This document shows positions 44,072 to 57,103 of a stretch of 64,000 nucleotides of DNA, in pieces (the first letter of the stretch is position 1; every line of letters starts with the position of its first letter). The notes below the pieces were generated by a model that made no database searches, had not been told where the DNA came from, and was given only the letters and a program-made list of their open reading frames with translations. Made by a program: the position numbers and the translations under genes. The DNA lies in NCBI GenBank assembly GCA_954871525.1, contig OX940865.1, positions 15,142,606 to 15,206,605 on the forward strand. The letters are read 5' to 3'. The stretch is from Parietaria judaica (taxonomy: Eukaryota; Streptophyta; Magnoliopsida; Rosales; Urticaceae).

Positions 44072-44833
44072 ATGTCACCGAAAACGCAAATTTTCGGCGC
44101 AACCCCAACCGGCGCAATCAAGATCGAGGTGGAGAGCGCCGACACCATCGATGACGTAAAGACGAAGATCCAGGACCTGCACAGTCTCACCTTCGCCGGA
44201 GAACCTCTCAAAGACGGCTATACTCTGGAGGATTGCGGCATCAACCACGAAAGCACTTTGGACCTTGAGCTTCCCCGTGAGACTATGAAAATCCTTCTCA
44301 AGGACCATCTGGGGCTCAGATTCGACCTTAATTTACTTCCTCGTGAAACTATCGAGATCTTCGTCAAAACCCTAACGGGCAAGAGAATTCCGCTCGAGGT
44401 CGAGAATTCCGACTCTATCTTCAGCGTGAAGGCCATGATCCAGGAAAGGTTGGAGATTCCCGTGGCCCAGCAGATGCTCTTCTTCGCCGGAAGCCCACTC
44501 ATGGGTCGCAAGAGCCTAGCGCATTACAAGATCCAGGAAGGCAGCACTCTCAAACTTGAGGTTTGTCCCCATGAATCTATTCACATCTTCGTGAATAATA
44601 CCAGAGGAAACATGATCAATTTGGAGGTGAAGAGCTTGGACACGATCATGGACTTGAAGGTCATACTCCAGCGCAAGGAAAAGATTCCTATCACCGGGCA
44701 GGTTCTCTTATTTGGCGGGAGAGAGCTCGAGAACCACCATACATTGGCGGATTGCGGCGTCGTTAACGAGTCAAAACTTCTCCTTCGCCTCCTTCTGGTT
44801 TGGCTCCCGCGCCTTTGCATGTACCGAGATTGA
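44072..44833 (+). CDS. Gene A: fused degenerate ubiquitin-like protein, unit 3
   Basis: 253 aa; the protein is identical to the unit-4 copy (Ala14, Glu218, Leu248), the apparent consensus of the array. Open frame, no Gly-Gly, same domain losses as in unit 1. Confidence 0.8.
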   Translation: MSPKTQIFGATPTGAIKIEVESADTIDDVKTKIQDLHSLTFAGEPLKDGYTLEDCGINHESTLDLELPRETMKILLKDHLGLRFDLNLLPRETIEIFVKTLTGKRIPLEVENSDSIFSVKAMIQERLEIPVAQQMLFFAGSPLMGRKSLAHYKIQEGSTLKLEVCPHESIHIFVNNTRGNMINLEVKSLDTIMDLKVILQRKEKIPITGQVLLFGGRELENHHTLADCGVVNESKLLLRLLLVWLPRLCMYRD

Positions 44834-45749
44834 GAAGTGAGAACGAGTAAACCCTTTTTTTTATATTTCCGTCTCTAGTGTTTTATTAACCATTCTTTGG
44901 AAGTGATTGTTTAATAATAATAATAATAATAATGTAATAAATAATTTGCGTGAAAGTTTATGTTAATTTAAGAAAATATTAGTACAATTTTTCACCTATT
45001 ATTTTATATATCATGTTATTGTTAGCCGACGAGAATCGAGATCCATAAAATGTTGACCCGAACTCATTTATCGGTGTTATGCCCCGAACAAAATTGCCTC
45101 CTATATTGTTTTAGACATCTCTTCAATTTTTTCAGTTTGTATAAATCTGTGTTTTACGGCATCAGTGCATATTCATCGTCTTTGACCTCGAAGACAATCG
45201 TCGATCGAGAGCGTGAAGGCATCGATCCACGCCAACAAACAGCGCTATTATTTTATCATCTTTATTTGATCACTAATTTTCTAAACATGTAAAATTAAAT
45301 ATTGAGTCTTTAGCTTTTGCTATAAAAAAAAAAAAAGTCCTTCCTCTTCTCACACACTTCACTTCTATGCCGTGAATTGATTATGTAAAAACTCAAACGC
45401 ATCAATTACGAGTATGGAATAAACATTTAATATGTATCTTTCTCGTACGATTTACATGCATAATCAATCACGAAAAGAATCTTATATTCAAACCCAATTA
45501 ATTGTTTTAGGCATGTAAAATTTTATTTTAATTAATTCAAGAATACAGTTTAAGAGACATTTACCCAATGTTTTAAACTACCGCTAAAGTACCAATGTTT
45601 TAAACAGTTTAAATTTTTATATGGATATCAGAGGGTCGGTCCTCAGAACGGGAAATAATTTTGGTTGGACCCCTATAACCAATAACATTTATAAATACGT
45701 TGATTGTCGACGAGTAAATATTTAGTAAAATAATTGTTTAAGTGTTTAG

Positions 45750-45781
<32 letters not shown>

Positions 45782-45989
45782 TTATTGAATGAAAAAAAAT
45801 GGGTGACTGAATTTACTGTTTCTACTTTTATATAAATATATTGTTGAATGAATGGTCAAATATATATTTACTACATTCATGAATGACAGATTTTGAAATC
45901 AAATGAAAATTACGTACAAATTTCAAAAATTAAAGCAACCTCCACCAGTCACTTGTTATTATATATTTAATTGTTCTTGTACAAATTTA
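44834..45989. other. A-C spacer, unit 3
   Basis: Undeleted form (45041-46337 corresponds to the segment missing from unit 1). The (AT)n tract near 45750-45775 is longer than in unit 2. Confidence 0.6.
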
Positions 45990-46087
45990 ATGTGCGAAGA
46001 TACCACGGTCCAGTGGAAATAATTCACTTACCCAACTGTGAGGTTGGGGTTTCGATTCCTACAAAATCCTATATGATTTTTTTTTCT
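45990..46087 (+). mobile_element. tRNA-derived SINE-like element, unit 3
   Basis: A box at 46003-46016, B box at 46048-46059, T run at about 46077-46085; same as unit 2. Confidence 0.6.
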
Positions 46088-46153
46088 CCACGTCATTAAA
46101 ATTCGGTTGTTTCTCTAGTCTCGTCAGTTGTATCTCTACTAGTCTCGGCTCTT

Positions 46154-46386
46154 ACAAAGTTCGTTAGAACCTGTTTGTTACTCTCTCTCTAAATTCGTTA
46201 GAACCAGTTTGTAACTCTCTCTCTCTCCATCTCTAAAAGTTCGTTTCTTTCTTTCTCTCTGGCTCTCTCTCTCTATATATACATCCCTAAAGTCGTTAGA
46301 TACAGTTCCTTCTCTCTCTCTCTCTCTCTCTCTTAAGTTCACTGGAAAGAAACATTCTTTTCTCTCACTCTCTCTCTCTCTAAGAA
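46154..46386 (+). promoter_or_regulatory. Promoter and CT-rich leader of gene C, unit 3
   Basis: TATATATA at 46274-46281, 113 bp before the ATG. The CT run nearest the ATG is one repeat shorter than in unit 2. The TTCGTTAGAACC repeats are kept. Confidence 0.6.
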
Positions 46387-47070
46387 ATGGCTTCCGGCAA
46401 CACTCCTGCCTCGGAGGGAGCTTTGGAGCATGGAAGAAAGATTGTTGGGGAGATCCCGATTACCGACATGGAGAAGGCGACTCCGGCACCGGCAGAATCA
46501 TCGGACCACAGCAAAGAGATCAACGCGGACAGTTTCACCGACGTAGAGAAGGCGACTCTGGCACCGGCAGAATCATCGGACCACAGCAAAGAGATCAACG
46601 CGGACAGTTTCATCAGCGCGAAGGAAGCTTCAGCGCACGGAGATGGGATTGAGGGCAACATCAAGATTCTCCCGGCTGACGAAGCGGATGGCGTGACTCC
46701 AGCGCCGCAAGAAGCCGCTTCGGAGTGCGAACGAGAGGCTATGGTCGGTATCCCGACCACGGCCAATGCCGAGACGGACACCGACACGTCTCCGGAGCCG
46801 CTAGAAGCTCCCTTTCACATCATCAATGTGCAAGTCAACCACTCTTTAAACGGGCAGCTGAGAACTCTCTACGCGGATGTAAAGAACAATGACTCGGTGT
46901 TGAAGGTAAAGCTCCAGATACAGCATGATGTCGAAGACGACGTCACTCCAGCGCTTCTTGGTCTCCGGTTCAACGGCCGACGGCTCATCCTTACGGATAA
47001 ATTGGACAAGTGCGGGATTCGGGATGGATCGATTCTCACAACGTATTGCATTCATCGAACTGGCTCATGA
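46387..47070 (+). CDS. Gene C: acidic repeat protein with ubiquitin-like fold, unit 3
   Basis: 227 aa, protein identical to unit 2 (Arg198). Duplicated 75-bp segment at 46465-46614. Confidence 0.7.
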   Translation: MASGNTPASEGALEHGRKIVGEIPITDMEKATPAPAESSDHSKEINADSFTDVEKATLAPAESSDHSKEINADSFISAKEASAHGDGIEGNIKILPADEADGVTPAPQEAASECEREAMVGIPTTANAETDTDTSPEPLEAPFHIINVQVNHSLNGQLRTLYADVKNNDSVLKVKLQIQHDVEDDVTPALLGLRFNGRRLILTDKLDKCGIRDGSILTTYCIHRTGS

Positions 47071-47151
47071 TCTTCGCCGGGGAAACACCTCGAGGACGGC
47101 CGCAATGGCAGACTACAACATGGAGGAATCAGCTATTACGTCACTGAAGTT
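47070..47151 (+). pseudogene. Ubiquitin remnant after gene C, unit 3
   Basis: Same frameshifted remnant as in units 1 and 2. Confidence 0.65.
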
Positions 47152-49243
47152 AGGTGTTTTCTTTTTGTTTCTTGTTTGCGCGTCAATGGGTTGTGCACGT
47201 GGGTTTCTTGATATTCTTTCTTGTATCGATCGAATGTGTATAATCTGACCATTGGCTTTAGTTTTAGATTTTCAATCTTGATCAATCATTTTCATATATG
47301 CTTACCTGGTTAGATTTTGTTCTAGTAATTAGTTAGTGAGGGTCTTATTAAAGCCAATAACCGCTTGTACTGATCATACTATTTTACGGGTTTGCCGGTA
47401 ACCATTAACATCAAGCAACATGCATAAAATAAATAATAACTAATAATTAGAATTTTAAATACTTTCAACTTTTTTTATTTAAAGAAGTGATGTAGATAAT
47501 AAGACTACCGGGACGTTGAAACCGCAAAGATGCACCAAAGAGTTTGTCCACTTCTATTTCACCAAATATCAAAACTGAACCATACTCATCGTCCTTGCCA
47601 TTTACAAAAAGCACGATCCACAGGAGGGAGGGAGGATATAAAACAAAGTAGGAAATAAATTGTCTTAATGAGGGAAACCATAAACGTAATAAGAGCGAGA
47701 ATTAAAGGCTCTAATCAGCCCCAAGATGGCCTAAATCACGATGCCAAAACTTTGGAATTCCCATGCGCTCCATGCACGCGTCACTTCCCGGCACTTCAGT
47801 CCCACGCTTCCATAAAAGCGAGCCATAACCTGAATGCACCATAATTCTCCTTTGAGTTGCAAAAATTGGTCCCCGAATTTTCACCAACTTCCTCATCAGA
47901 ATTACCACCCCGTGTGAGCCGAAGGTGTTTGGCTTTAAAAATGCAAACTGTGTAGTTATATAGTATGTTGAAAAATATATCTGTAATCATTTGAAATACG
48001 AAAGTTTTGTTAAGATAAAATTGTAAATAATGTGTTGGTTGAAGAAAAAAAAATACATTTTTTAGTGTCATGCCTTGAACTTTATATTATTATTTTAAAC
48101 TTTATACTATATGATGATTGATGGTATTATTTTTTTTATTGAATTTGTATGATAAGATTGATTATAGCAGAGATTTCGTGAAAATATAAATTCAATATTT
48201 AAAGTTAATCTATAAACTATTATAAATTTTGCACTATTTGAATACAAATACAATCTTATTTTTTAGTGAATATGTCATAATTTTATATTCTTTCAATGGT
48301 TTGGCTTCTTTCCGGCAAGTCTGATTTGAATTTGGAATTTGAGATTTCGTTCTCCTTTTGTTGTGTGATCCCTTCAATGAACCTTAAGTTTGTTATTTAT
48401 CCCTATTAATTTCTTATTTGTTTGCGTTGGTTGGGAACTGTAAGTTTCACATTGTAGTTTTTTTAACATCGTAATTACCGTGAGATTATATTTTCATCGT
48501 ATCTATTGTTAATATATTAAACACTTGATCAACATGTGTTGAAAGAAGATACTACAACTATGGGTTGGTCTCACCTGCTATCCGGATCTAAACGTTGGCT
48601 AGGGAAGCGTTACTTGAGGCAATTTTGATGGGATTGAGCTAATAGAGCAATTAAAAAAAAACAAATGCGAATTCCTATTTTTCTCATTTTTATTTGCGTT
48701 GCATATATTTTATTGTACGTATTGAACCAACACCAGTAGTGAACGAGAGATAGATAGTGAACATTATTTTGATGTTTATATCATTTATTATCCTAACACT
48801 TGGAGTCTTGGTATAACAAATTCATATTTATAATTTGAGTAGTTAAAATTTGAGCTTAGACTCGGATACTATTTCCGATGTCGAGGATAGTATCCACCAG
48901 TTTTGCGGTATTATCCTCCATGATCGCGGATAGTAAACTTATGAAACTTTCATGAACAACACTTAAATCCTCGGGAGAGAGAAAGAATCGCGGTTTGTTT
49001 TGACGGGGAAATTGAATTACTGATTCAGGAGGAGGAGAAGAGGACATAATAAATTTTTAGGGTTATTTTCGGTAGTGAACGGTAGTTCGTAGTAGTCTTA
49101 GAATTTAGCAACTTTTGAAGGTAGAAATCGAGTTTATGGTGTGTTTAGGTGTAGTTTAGTGAATTTTCTGATAAGGAAATTGAGTTTATGATCGAACCTT
49201 TGCTTACTTTGGTGAACTGAGATTATTTTTCTCAACATATTAG
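47152..49243. other. C-T spacer, unit 3
   Basis: Counterpart of 9839-11930 with the 63-aa minus frame at 48856-49047. No other feature is supported. Confidence 0.5.
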
Positions 49244-50353
49244 ACGTCTGATGAAACCGATGCGGAAGACCCTCCTAAATCGACCGACGAGGCCAAAGTA
49301 GTACTTGAAGTTTCGGGCGAGACCCCACCGAGCTTATACAACACCTTGCTCCAACACGCCTCGGTGTACGGTGTAGCCGCCGGCTACTGCGTTTCCGCCT
49401 CGCTCCTCTCCATAATCAACAAATGGGCAGTCATGAAATTCCCGTACTCGGGAGCCCTAACTGCCCTCCAGTACTTCACCAGTGCTTTCGGGGTTTTCCT
49501 TTGTGGCAGGATGAACTTCGTTCAGCACGACCGCCTCGAGCTCATTACAATGTGGAGATTTCTACCGGCTGCAATCATATTCTATCTTTCTCTATTCACC
49601 AATAGCGAGCTTCTTCTTCACGCCAATGTAGACACGTTTATCGTGTTCCGTTCAGTCGTTCCGATTTTTGTTGCAATAGGAGAAACCCTCTTCTTGAACC
49701 AACCTTGGCCGTCGCTGAAGACGTGGGCGTCGTTCTGCACCATTTTCGGTGGAAGCGTGCTTTACGTCTTGACGGATTATCAGTTCACGTTCTTGGCTTA
49801 TAGCTGGGCGTTGGCTTACCTTGTCAGCATGTCCATAGATTTCGTCTACATAAAGCACGTGGTCATGACCATCGGCTTGAACACGTGGGGTCTCGTTCTG
49901 TACAACAACCTCGAAGCGCTTATGTTGTTTCCGCTGGAATTGCTGATCATGGGAGAGCTGAAGAAGATTAAGCACGAAATCTCGGACGAATCAGATTGGT
50001 ACTCTTTCGGGGTTGTTTTGCCGGTGGGGCTGTCGTGTTTGTTCGGATTGGCAATCTCGTTCTTTGGATTCTCATGCCGGAGGGCTATTTCAGCGACGGG
50101 ATTTACCGTTCTTGGGATAGTCAACAAACTTTTGACCGTCGTGATTAATTTGGTTATTTGGGATAAGCATTCGACAGTGGTCGGAACCGTGGGGCTGCTT
50201 ATATGCATGGCTGGAGGCGTGATGTATCAGCAATCCGTGAGCAATAAGCCGAAAGCTGCGCAAGAAGCGAAGGTAGAAGAGGAGAAAAAGCTACTTGAAA
50301 TTCAAAGTTGCGTGAATGAAAAACGGGCTACGGAATTAGACGGGTCAAGATAA
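49244..50353 (+). CDS. GONST3: Gene T: GONST3-like transporter, unit 3
   Basis: Open for 369 codons and again opening with ACG. Private replacements: Ser for Pro in FPYSGAL (codon 49448-49450), and Gln-to-Lys and Met-to-Ile in the charged C-terminal tail (EEEKKLLEIQ). The GIVNK motif and all membrane segments are kept. The Pro-to-Ser change sits beside the site altered in unit 1, at the loop before the second hydrophobic segment. Confidence 0.8.
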   Translation, partial: TSDETDAEDPPKSTDEAKVVLEVSGETPPSLYNTLLQHASVYGVAAGYCVSASLLSIINKWAVMKFPYSGALTALQYFTSAFGVFLCGRMNFVQHDRLELITMWRFLPAAIIFYLSLFTNSELLLHANVDTFIVFRSVVPIFVAIGETLFLNQPWPSLKTWASFCTIFGGSVLYVLTDYQFTFLAYSWALAYLVSMSIDFVYIKHVVMTIGLNTWGLVLYNNLEALMLFPLELLIMGELKKIKHEISDESDWYSFGVVLPVGLSCLFGLAISFFGFSCRRAISATGFTVLGIVNKLLTVVINLVIWDKHSTVVGTVGLLICMAGGVMYQQSVSNKPKAAQEAKVEEEKKLLEIQSCVNEKRATELDGSR

Positions 50354-50595
50354 CTACTTTCATCTGCTATCCGTTTTGTTTCATTCTCTATCCTTTTTTT
50401 GTCAAGGATTCAATTTTTTTCATTTTTTAGTAGAAAATTCGTGATAGTCAATCTTCCAAATTGATCAGAATCCATATCATATTTGATTTTATAAATGTGT
50501 CTGTGAAAACAAGGGAAAAATTCAAAGATTTGGGCATGTATTTTACAAGTTGGGGCGAGCGGGTGTGGGCAAGCCCACATATATATATATATATT

Positions 50596-50631
<36 letters not shown>

Positions 50632-50835
50632 TATATATATATTTTGATGGATTGGAGAATTAATCTTTCATTACGGTATCTTTTCTAGAACATAATATCT
50701 TTTTAGTTTTTAAAGATATTATTTCCTAATATTTTGAATATATATTATATATAAATTCCTAATTATGAAATCGTTAAGGTTGTTATGTGTTGTTTCTACA
50801 AGAAAGAAATAAGAAAAACCCTCACGGTGCAAACA
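50354..50835. other. T-B spacer and degenerate B promoter, unit 3
   Basis: (AT)n/TTTATAT tract at 50578-50642, then the TATA-less B promoter from about 50681. Confidence 0.6.
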
Positions 50836-51388
50836 ATGTCGCCCAAAACGCAAAATTTTGGCGAAACCCTAACCAGCGCGATCAAGCTGGAGGTGGAGAG
50901 CTCCGACACCATCGATGACTTAAAGACGGCTATACTCTCACCTTCGCCGGAGAACCTCTCGAAGACGGCTATACTCTGGAGGATTGCGGCATCCTCCCCG
51001 ACAGCACTTTGGACCTTGACCTTCCCCATGAACCTATGAAAATCTTCCTCAAGGACCACCCGAGTCTCAGATTCACCGGAGAACAGCTCGAGGGCGACCG
51101 TATGCTGGCGGGTTACGGCATCAAAAGGGACAGCGATATCGACCTTAATTTACTCCCTCGTGAAACTATCCAGATCTTCGTCAAAAGCCTAACGGGCAAG
51201 AGAATTAATCCCGCTCGAGGTTGAGAATTCCGACTCTATCTTCAGCGTGAAGGCCGAGATATAGGAAAGGTTTGAGATTCCCGCGGCCCAGCAGAGGCTC
51301 GTCTTCACCAGGAAGGCCACTCCTGGGTCACGAGAGCTTGGACCACCTGAGTCTCAGATTCACCGGAGAACAGCTCGAGGGAGACAGT
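50836..51388 (+). pseudogene. Pseudogene B, unit 3
   Basis: Same inactivating lesions as units 1 and 2. Two further replacements (Lys-to-Glu in FGETLTS, Thr-to-Pro in HEPMKIF) are as expected of unconstrained sequence. Confidence 0.88.
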
Positions 51389-53137
51389 AAAATAACAATT
51401 CCTATAATGTTTTAAATATCTTCAATTTTATAAATTTGTATAATTCTTTGTTTTATGAAGTCATTGCAAAATTGTCTAAGTCTTTGACCTGTATTGTCTT
51501 TGACCTCGGAGACAATTGTCGATAGAGAGAGTGAAGTCAAACAGCTGGATAACACCTTAATTTGTTGACTTATCTTTATCTGATTACTTATTTTCTAAAT
51601 ATGAAAAATTAAATTTCTGTTAAAAATGAAAAGGGTGAAATATTGGCTCTTAACACGTTCCACTGCTCACTTACAAATTCGTGCGGTGATGAAAAAAAAA
51701 ATAGTCACAATATAAGAACATTGATGATTCTTTAAGAAAAATATATTGTGTTGTAAGTTATGCTATTATTGTTCATGTTTATTAAATCTAACTAAATATG
51801 TATTTGAAAAATTAGAATCCGGGAACGGTGAATCCAAGTAAGATAAGGCGAATAGTTGAACGGATAAATATAATGGAAATAGTTAAATACATTAATATAA
51901 ATAGTCTAATAATTTATAGAATTCTCGTAAATTAACTATACTATATTAATATACTTTACATACTTTCTCAAACTCTATATGTGATATAATTCCTATTGAG
52001 AAAGGTGGTCCCATTCCAGATCTATTGCACTGAATTCAATTACTCAAACCATGCTTGCAAGTTTTTAAGAATCTAACGGATCGCTTCAAGTTATTTTTTT
52101 AACGACCCCCTTTTCTCGGGCCGGATTCTTGTTCAATACACCTCGATAAAGTCCCGATTTCTGATTCATTCGTGTATTGGTCTGGGGTAAAATATGGTCA
52201 TACAAATGGATTATCCGTTTTGGAATAACGATCGTTGATACCCGTGATTCTGTTCATCGATGTGATTTAAATTGCTGCGCTATTTGGGTGATGGATTTTG
52301 GACATTGTGATTCTGCTCTTTTCTTTTTTCTTTTTTCTGGTCTCATTTTATGCTTCAACGCACGTCAAATGAAACAAAATTGATAATTTTGTGAGAGCAT
52401 TAACATTCTTAGAACTTCATGTCTATTTGTGTTCATATTAGGTAAATCATGTCAAATATGCAACATTTGTTAAATATTTGCCACTTTGACATAAAGCTAA
52501 TATCATGATAAAAAAATACTAAGTCATGGGTTATCGGATACAATTACACATTTATAGATGTAAATAGTTATATTAAGAGCAATTTCGTGTGGCTGTTTGT
52601 CATTTTTATTTGGGGACTTGGGTCAAATTCCAAGAATAAAGACGATCCACGAACTTATAACTCAAAGCGGCACCCAAATGACAAATGCCTTAACTAATTT
52701 TCAATGGTGGTATTTAATTTGTGCAATTCTGATTCCGATATCTCTTCTTAATTCTATATGATGTTAACTGTATTTATCGTTATAAGTAGTTTTCAAATCC
52801 CGTAAGTTACTGTTATGAGCAACATGCTTCAACTAAGTTATCATTTATGTCGTTTTCATAAGAACTATGTCGTTTTACTACCCATATTTTATTGTCGTTT
52901 CTTGCTCTCTAAGCCTACTTATTGTTCCCATTATCTGAGTCTAATATTTACAAGTTTGTTCCCTATAGGCTATACTATCCATTGCAATGTTAATCATCGT
53001 GCGAGCTGTTTGTTTTATTTTTTATTTCATCCCTTGCCATTTCATACATTGACATGTTTTTTTCTTTTCTTGTCGTTTAGTATGTTATCTTTATTGTGTC
53101 GTTTCTTATGGAATGTTTCTATATCTATATATCTATA

Positions 53138-53301
53138 TAGATATATATATTAGGGTTAAAAAGTAACCTAAGTATCCAAAAAAAAATAAAAAATTTAATA
53201 GTAACATATTGTTTTCTATATAGATATATATATTAGGGTTAAAAAGTAACCTAAGTATCTAAAAAACAAAATTATTTTAATAGTAACATATTGTTTTCTT
53301 T
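53138..53301 (+). repeat. 82-bp tandem repeat, unit 3
   Basis: Copies at 53138 and 53221; a T interrupts the A run of the first. The partial third copy is at 53787-53820, directly before fragment D. Confidence 0.88.
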
Positions 53302-53820
53302 CACATCGAAGTTTCCAATGTTTACACTAATTTTATAGTCGCTCATTTCAATGTTCACCATCATTTACATGGACACAAACAATCGTCAGCAGCAATCGGC
53401 ATTTGGTCAATCCTTGTTGTGGGCATTTTTCAAAATTAATAAAAAATAATTTCGGCCCAAAAACGCCTCCCGAAGTCCCGTATTTCAAAACTGAGAGGCG
53501 CGCTCTCGGGACGCGTTGTGCACCGTAAACGGTACAGCTCGAGGATGGCGTGACTAACCAGAAGGGAAGCGGAAACAATTTATATTTGACATGTAATTTG
53601 ATTAGTTAATTATAGTCCTTAATCAAAGCTAAATCAAGCTAATTCAGTACTTCAATTCTCACTATGATGGCACCAATACTCGAAAGATACGTGATGTATA
53701 TTCTTAGTGTTGTAAAAATGTAAATCTTAGGGTTTCGGTAAATAATATACTAGATAACTACTTGAAGTAAATTGGGATTTACATTTTAGATATATATATT
53801 AGGGTTAAAAAGTAACCTAA

Positions 53821-54102
53821 TGGGTGAATCTTCCGAAGTTAGGACACAAAATATGCAAGGTCGCCCGCTCCAACAAGATCGGGTCCGTGAAGGCGGCGAT
53901 CCAGACACACGTAGACATTCCTCCAGCGAGGCTGAGACTCGTATTTAATGGAGAAATTCTCGAGGATCACCACTCCTTGGCAGATTACGCAGTTCCGGTC
54001 AAGGCAACGCTTACCATTGATGATATATATCGGTCTGCTCCCCGAGTCTTAGTTTTTAAATGTTTATCAAATCGGAAATTTGTAATGCTATACTCTCACT
54101 GA
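53821..54102 (+). pseudogene. Fragment D, unit 3
   Basis: Headless ubiquitin fold as in unit 2, with a private Val-to-Ala (YRSAPRV) beyond the fold. Confidence 0.65.
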
Positions 54103-54794
54103 TCTTCCAAATTTCCTGTAATGGAACCTTGATGTGAAATAGTTCGAATATGATTACCCAATTAAAGGTTGTTCTAGTTAGTTCATGTCATTGCACATAA
54201 ATTCCCGATTAACTGGTAACGACCCGTACCGGTTGTCCAATTTTACATGTTACAGGTGTCTTCATGACCGGTAAATTATATTGGGTCTTACTAAAACCAA
54301 GTACTGTTTGTTGTAATCATATTCTTTTACAGGTTTACCGGCAACCAACAGGTAATGCATAAATTGAAAATTTAATACTTTCAATTTTTAGTAAAAAAAG
54401 TCAGTTAAAATTTTAAAATATTAGAAATATTGAATTTAGCAACCCAAAACATTTATTTTTCTAATTAACAAAGTAAAATAATTGAACTAGGCCAGAGAAA
54501 ACCGGGCGACTGACGGGCCTTTTTTTGGCTACTTTATTGCTTGATTAAGTCCGATTTAATGTACATTTTTCATTCTTTGAGGGTCATTCTTACAGTGAAA
54601 ATCGGCTGCCGTCTCAGGTACACTTTTCATTCTAATTGAGGGTCATTCTTTGGTGTAATTTTTAGCGTTAAAATTCTATTAAAATAGTGTAATTTTTGGT
54701 GTTGTGATTGGAATTGCTCCAAAAGTCTCATCCCATAATTACAATGCAGAAAGTATATACCGATATTCCTTTGGCTAGATTGGCTTATGTAATT

Positions 54795-54911
54795 TTTTTT
54801 CTTTCCTTTATATATATATATATATATATATGTTATATATATATATATATATATATGAGGATCTTTGGATTTTACTCCTACTCTCATGGTAATTCGAACT
54901 CAAGACCTCTA
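54795..54911 (-). mobile_element. SINE-like insertion, unit 3
   Basis: Direct repeats at 54777-54794 and 54912-54929 flank the B-box-bearing segment, as in unit 1. Confidence 0.5.
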
Positions 54912-56150
54912 AGATTGGGTTATGTAATTATATAATCGAAAACACACAGTGTAATTATCAGTCTTAGACTAGGATCCATTGTACTTAAATTAGGCTTTAT
55001 TTTTTTATTTTTTATTTTCACAAGGTCATTCAATATATTTACGAAACTTTTTTTTTATTTACCTTCCAATTTTAATTTTTGTTAACATATTATAATACCC
55101 ACTATATTTGTAAAAACAACTAAAACATATCATCAAATTGTACCTTAATTTTATTTTTAGACTCTCTCTCCATTTTATTCTTTCAAACCCTCTAGTTTCA
55201 TTTAAAATATATATATATATATATATATGTTTTTTAAAAATATTATCAATGTCAATTTTAAGTATTAACAAATTAGAAACAATGTATAGTATTAACATTA
55301 CGGCTGTTTTTAAAAATAGATAATATATTTTGCTAAGTACGAAAAGTCGAAAACAGAGCCAGAGGTATTGAAAATAATATTAATAATATAATTCCTTTGG
55401 CATGATATGGCCTCATTATGAAGCATTTATGTTTGTCTCTACTCTTTCATGAGCCGGTTTCAAATCGAAGTTCAAAATCAAACGCGTGTTCTATTAATAA
55501 CAATAGTCTTATTAGTGAGACACTTTTGCCGAAACAACGACCATATTATGTGCGTAGTAATATTGCAAGATTGGAAATATTCTTCAAAGATATTCCACCT
55601 TAATATAACTCATTTTAATAATTGCAGCAAAATTCCCCTATGATTTATATTTTTAATCTTAGTGATATAAATTCTCAATGAAATATTTTTGTAGTATTAG
55701 TAATTTGATTTTAATTTTTTTAATTTCCTACCGTGAAATTTCATGTATCTACTTTTGATTTGGTAATGTTTTTGCTCATTTTAACCACTTATTAGTTAAC
55801 ATGAACTTTAAATAAATAGTTGATAAAAAATACTAAATTCTCACATAGTAACCAAAATAAATTTTATACCGCAAAAACTAAGGCTGTACAGGTCAATGGA
55901 GAATAAAAGTTCAAATACTAAATGGTAGAGAACATGTGCCAAAAATAATATAAATTGGGAATATGAATGATATTTTTTTTGTAACATATGGGTATTTTTT
56001 CTGCAAATACCCCTATTTTAATTGAGCCTTTAGTTTTTCTTTAAATATAATTATTTATCATAACAGATATTTTTTCTATATATAAATAATTATCTATAAA
56101 GATATTTAGTTGACACGATATATCTATATATATTTTAAACAGATAATATA

Positions 56151-56242
56151 ATTCCTAATTTCGAAATCGTATAGGTTCTTATAAGTTTTGTTTTATTTCT
56201 ACGAGAAAGAAACAAGAAATAAACCCCATAACGGCGCAGAGT
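56151..56242 (+). promoter_or_regulatory. Promoter of gene E, unit 3
   Basis: CTTATAAG at 56178-56185 with the shared A/B/E leader. Confidence 0.65.
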
Positions 56243-57103
56243 ATGTCACCAAAAACGCAAATTTTCGCCGAAACCCTAACCAGCGCGATCAAGCTCGAGG
56301 TCGCGAGCCCCGACACCCTCGATGACGTCAAGACGAAGATCCAGGAGCAGCACAGCCTCACCTTCGCCGGAGAACCTCCCAAAGACGGCAACACCTTGGA
56401 GGAATGCGGCATCCACAGAGAAAATCTTCCCCGTGAAGTTATGAACATCTTTGTCAAAACCCCAACTGGCGAGAAAGTCACGCTCGAGGTCGAGAAATCC
56501 GACACCGTCTTCGCTGTGAAGGCCAAGATCAAGGACCACCTGAGGCTCCGATTCGCCGGAAAACAGCTCGAGGGTGACCGTACGCTGGCGGGTTACGGCA
56601 TCGAAAAGGACAGCGTTCTGGACGTTAGGTACCTTCCTCGTGAAGCTATTCAGATCTTCGTCAAAAGCCTAACGGGGAAGAGGATCCCGCTTGAGGTCGA
56701 GAATTCCGACACTCTCTCCAACGTGAAGGCCAAGATCCAGGAAAGGTTTGAGATTCCCGCGGCCCAGCAGAGGCTCGTCTTCGCCGGAAGACAACTCCTG
56801 GGTGACGAGAGCCTGGCGCATTACGGAATCAAGGAAGATAGCACTATCGCACTCGACGTTCGTCCCCATGGATCTATTCAAATCTTCGTGAAGACCGTGA
56901 GCGGAAGGACGATCGATTTGGAGACGAAGAGCTCGGACAGGATCATGAACGTGAAGGCCATGCTCGAGCGCATGGAAGGGAATCGTCAGGCCCAACAGGC
57001 GCTCTTCTTTGCCGGGAATCAGCTCGAAGATCACCTCAAGTTGACAGATTGCGGCGTTGTCAACGAGTCAATCCTTCACCTTGATCGCCGACAACGTTTG
57101 TGA
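56243..57103 (+). CDS. Gene E: four fused ubiquitin-like folds, unit 3
   Basis: 286 aa, protein identical to unit 2. Three copies with a single amino-acid difference among them make E the least variable protein of the array. Confidence 0.85.
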   Translation: MSPKTQIFAETLTSAIKLEVASPDTLDDVKTKIQEQHSLTFAGEPPKDGNTLEECGIHRENLPREVMNIFVKTPTGEKVTLEVEKSDTVFAVKAKIKDHLRLRFAGKQLEGDRTLAGYGIEKDSVLDVRYLPREAIQIFVKSLTGKRIPLEVENSDTLSNVKAKIQERFEIPAAQQRLVFAGRQLLGDESLAHYGIKEDSTIALDVRPHGSIQIFVKTVSGRTIDLETKSSDRIMNVKAMLERMEGNRQAQQALFFAGNQLEDHLKLTDCGVVNESILHLDRRQRL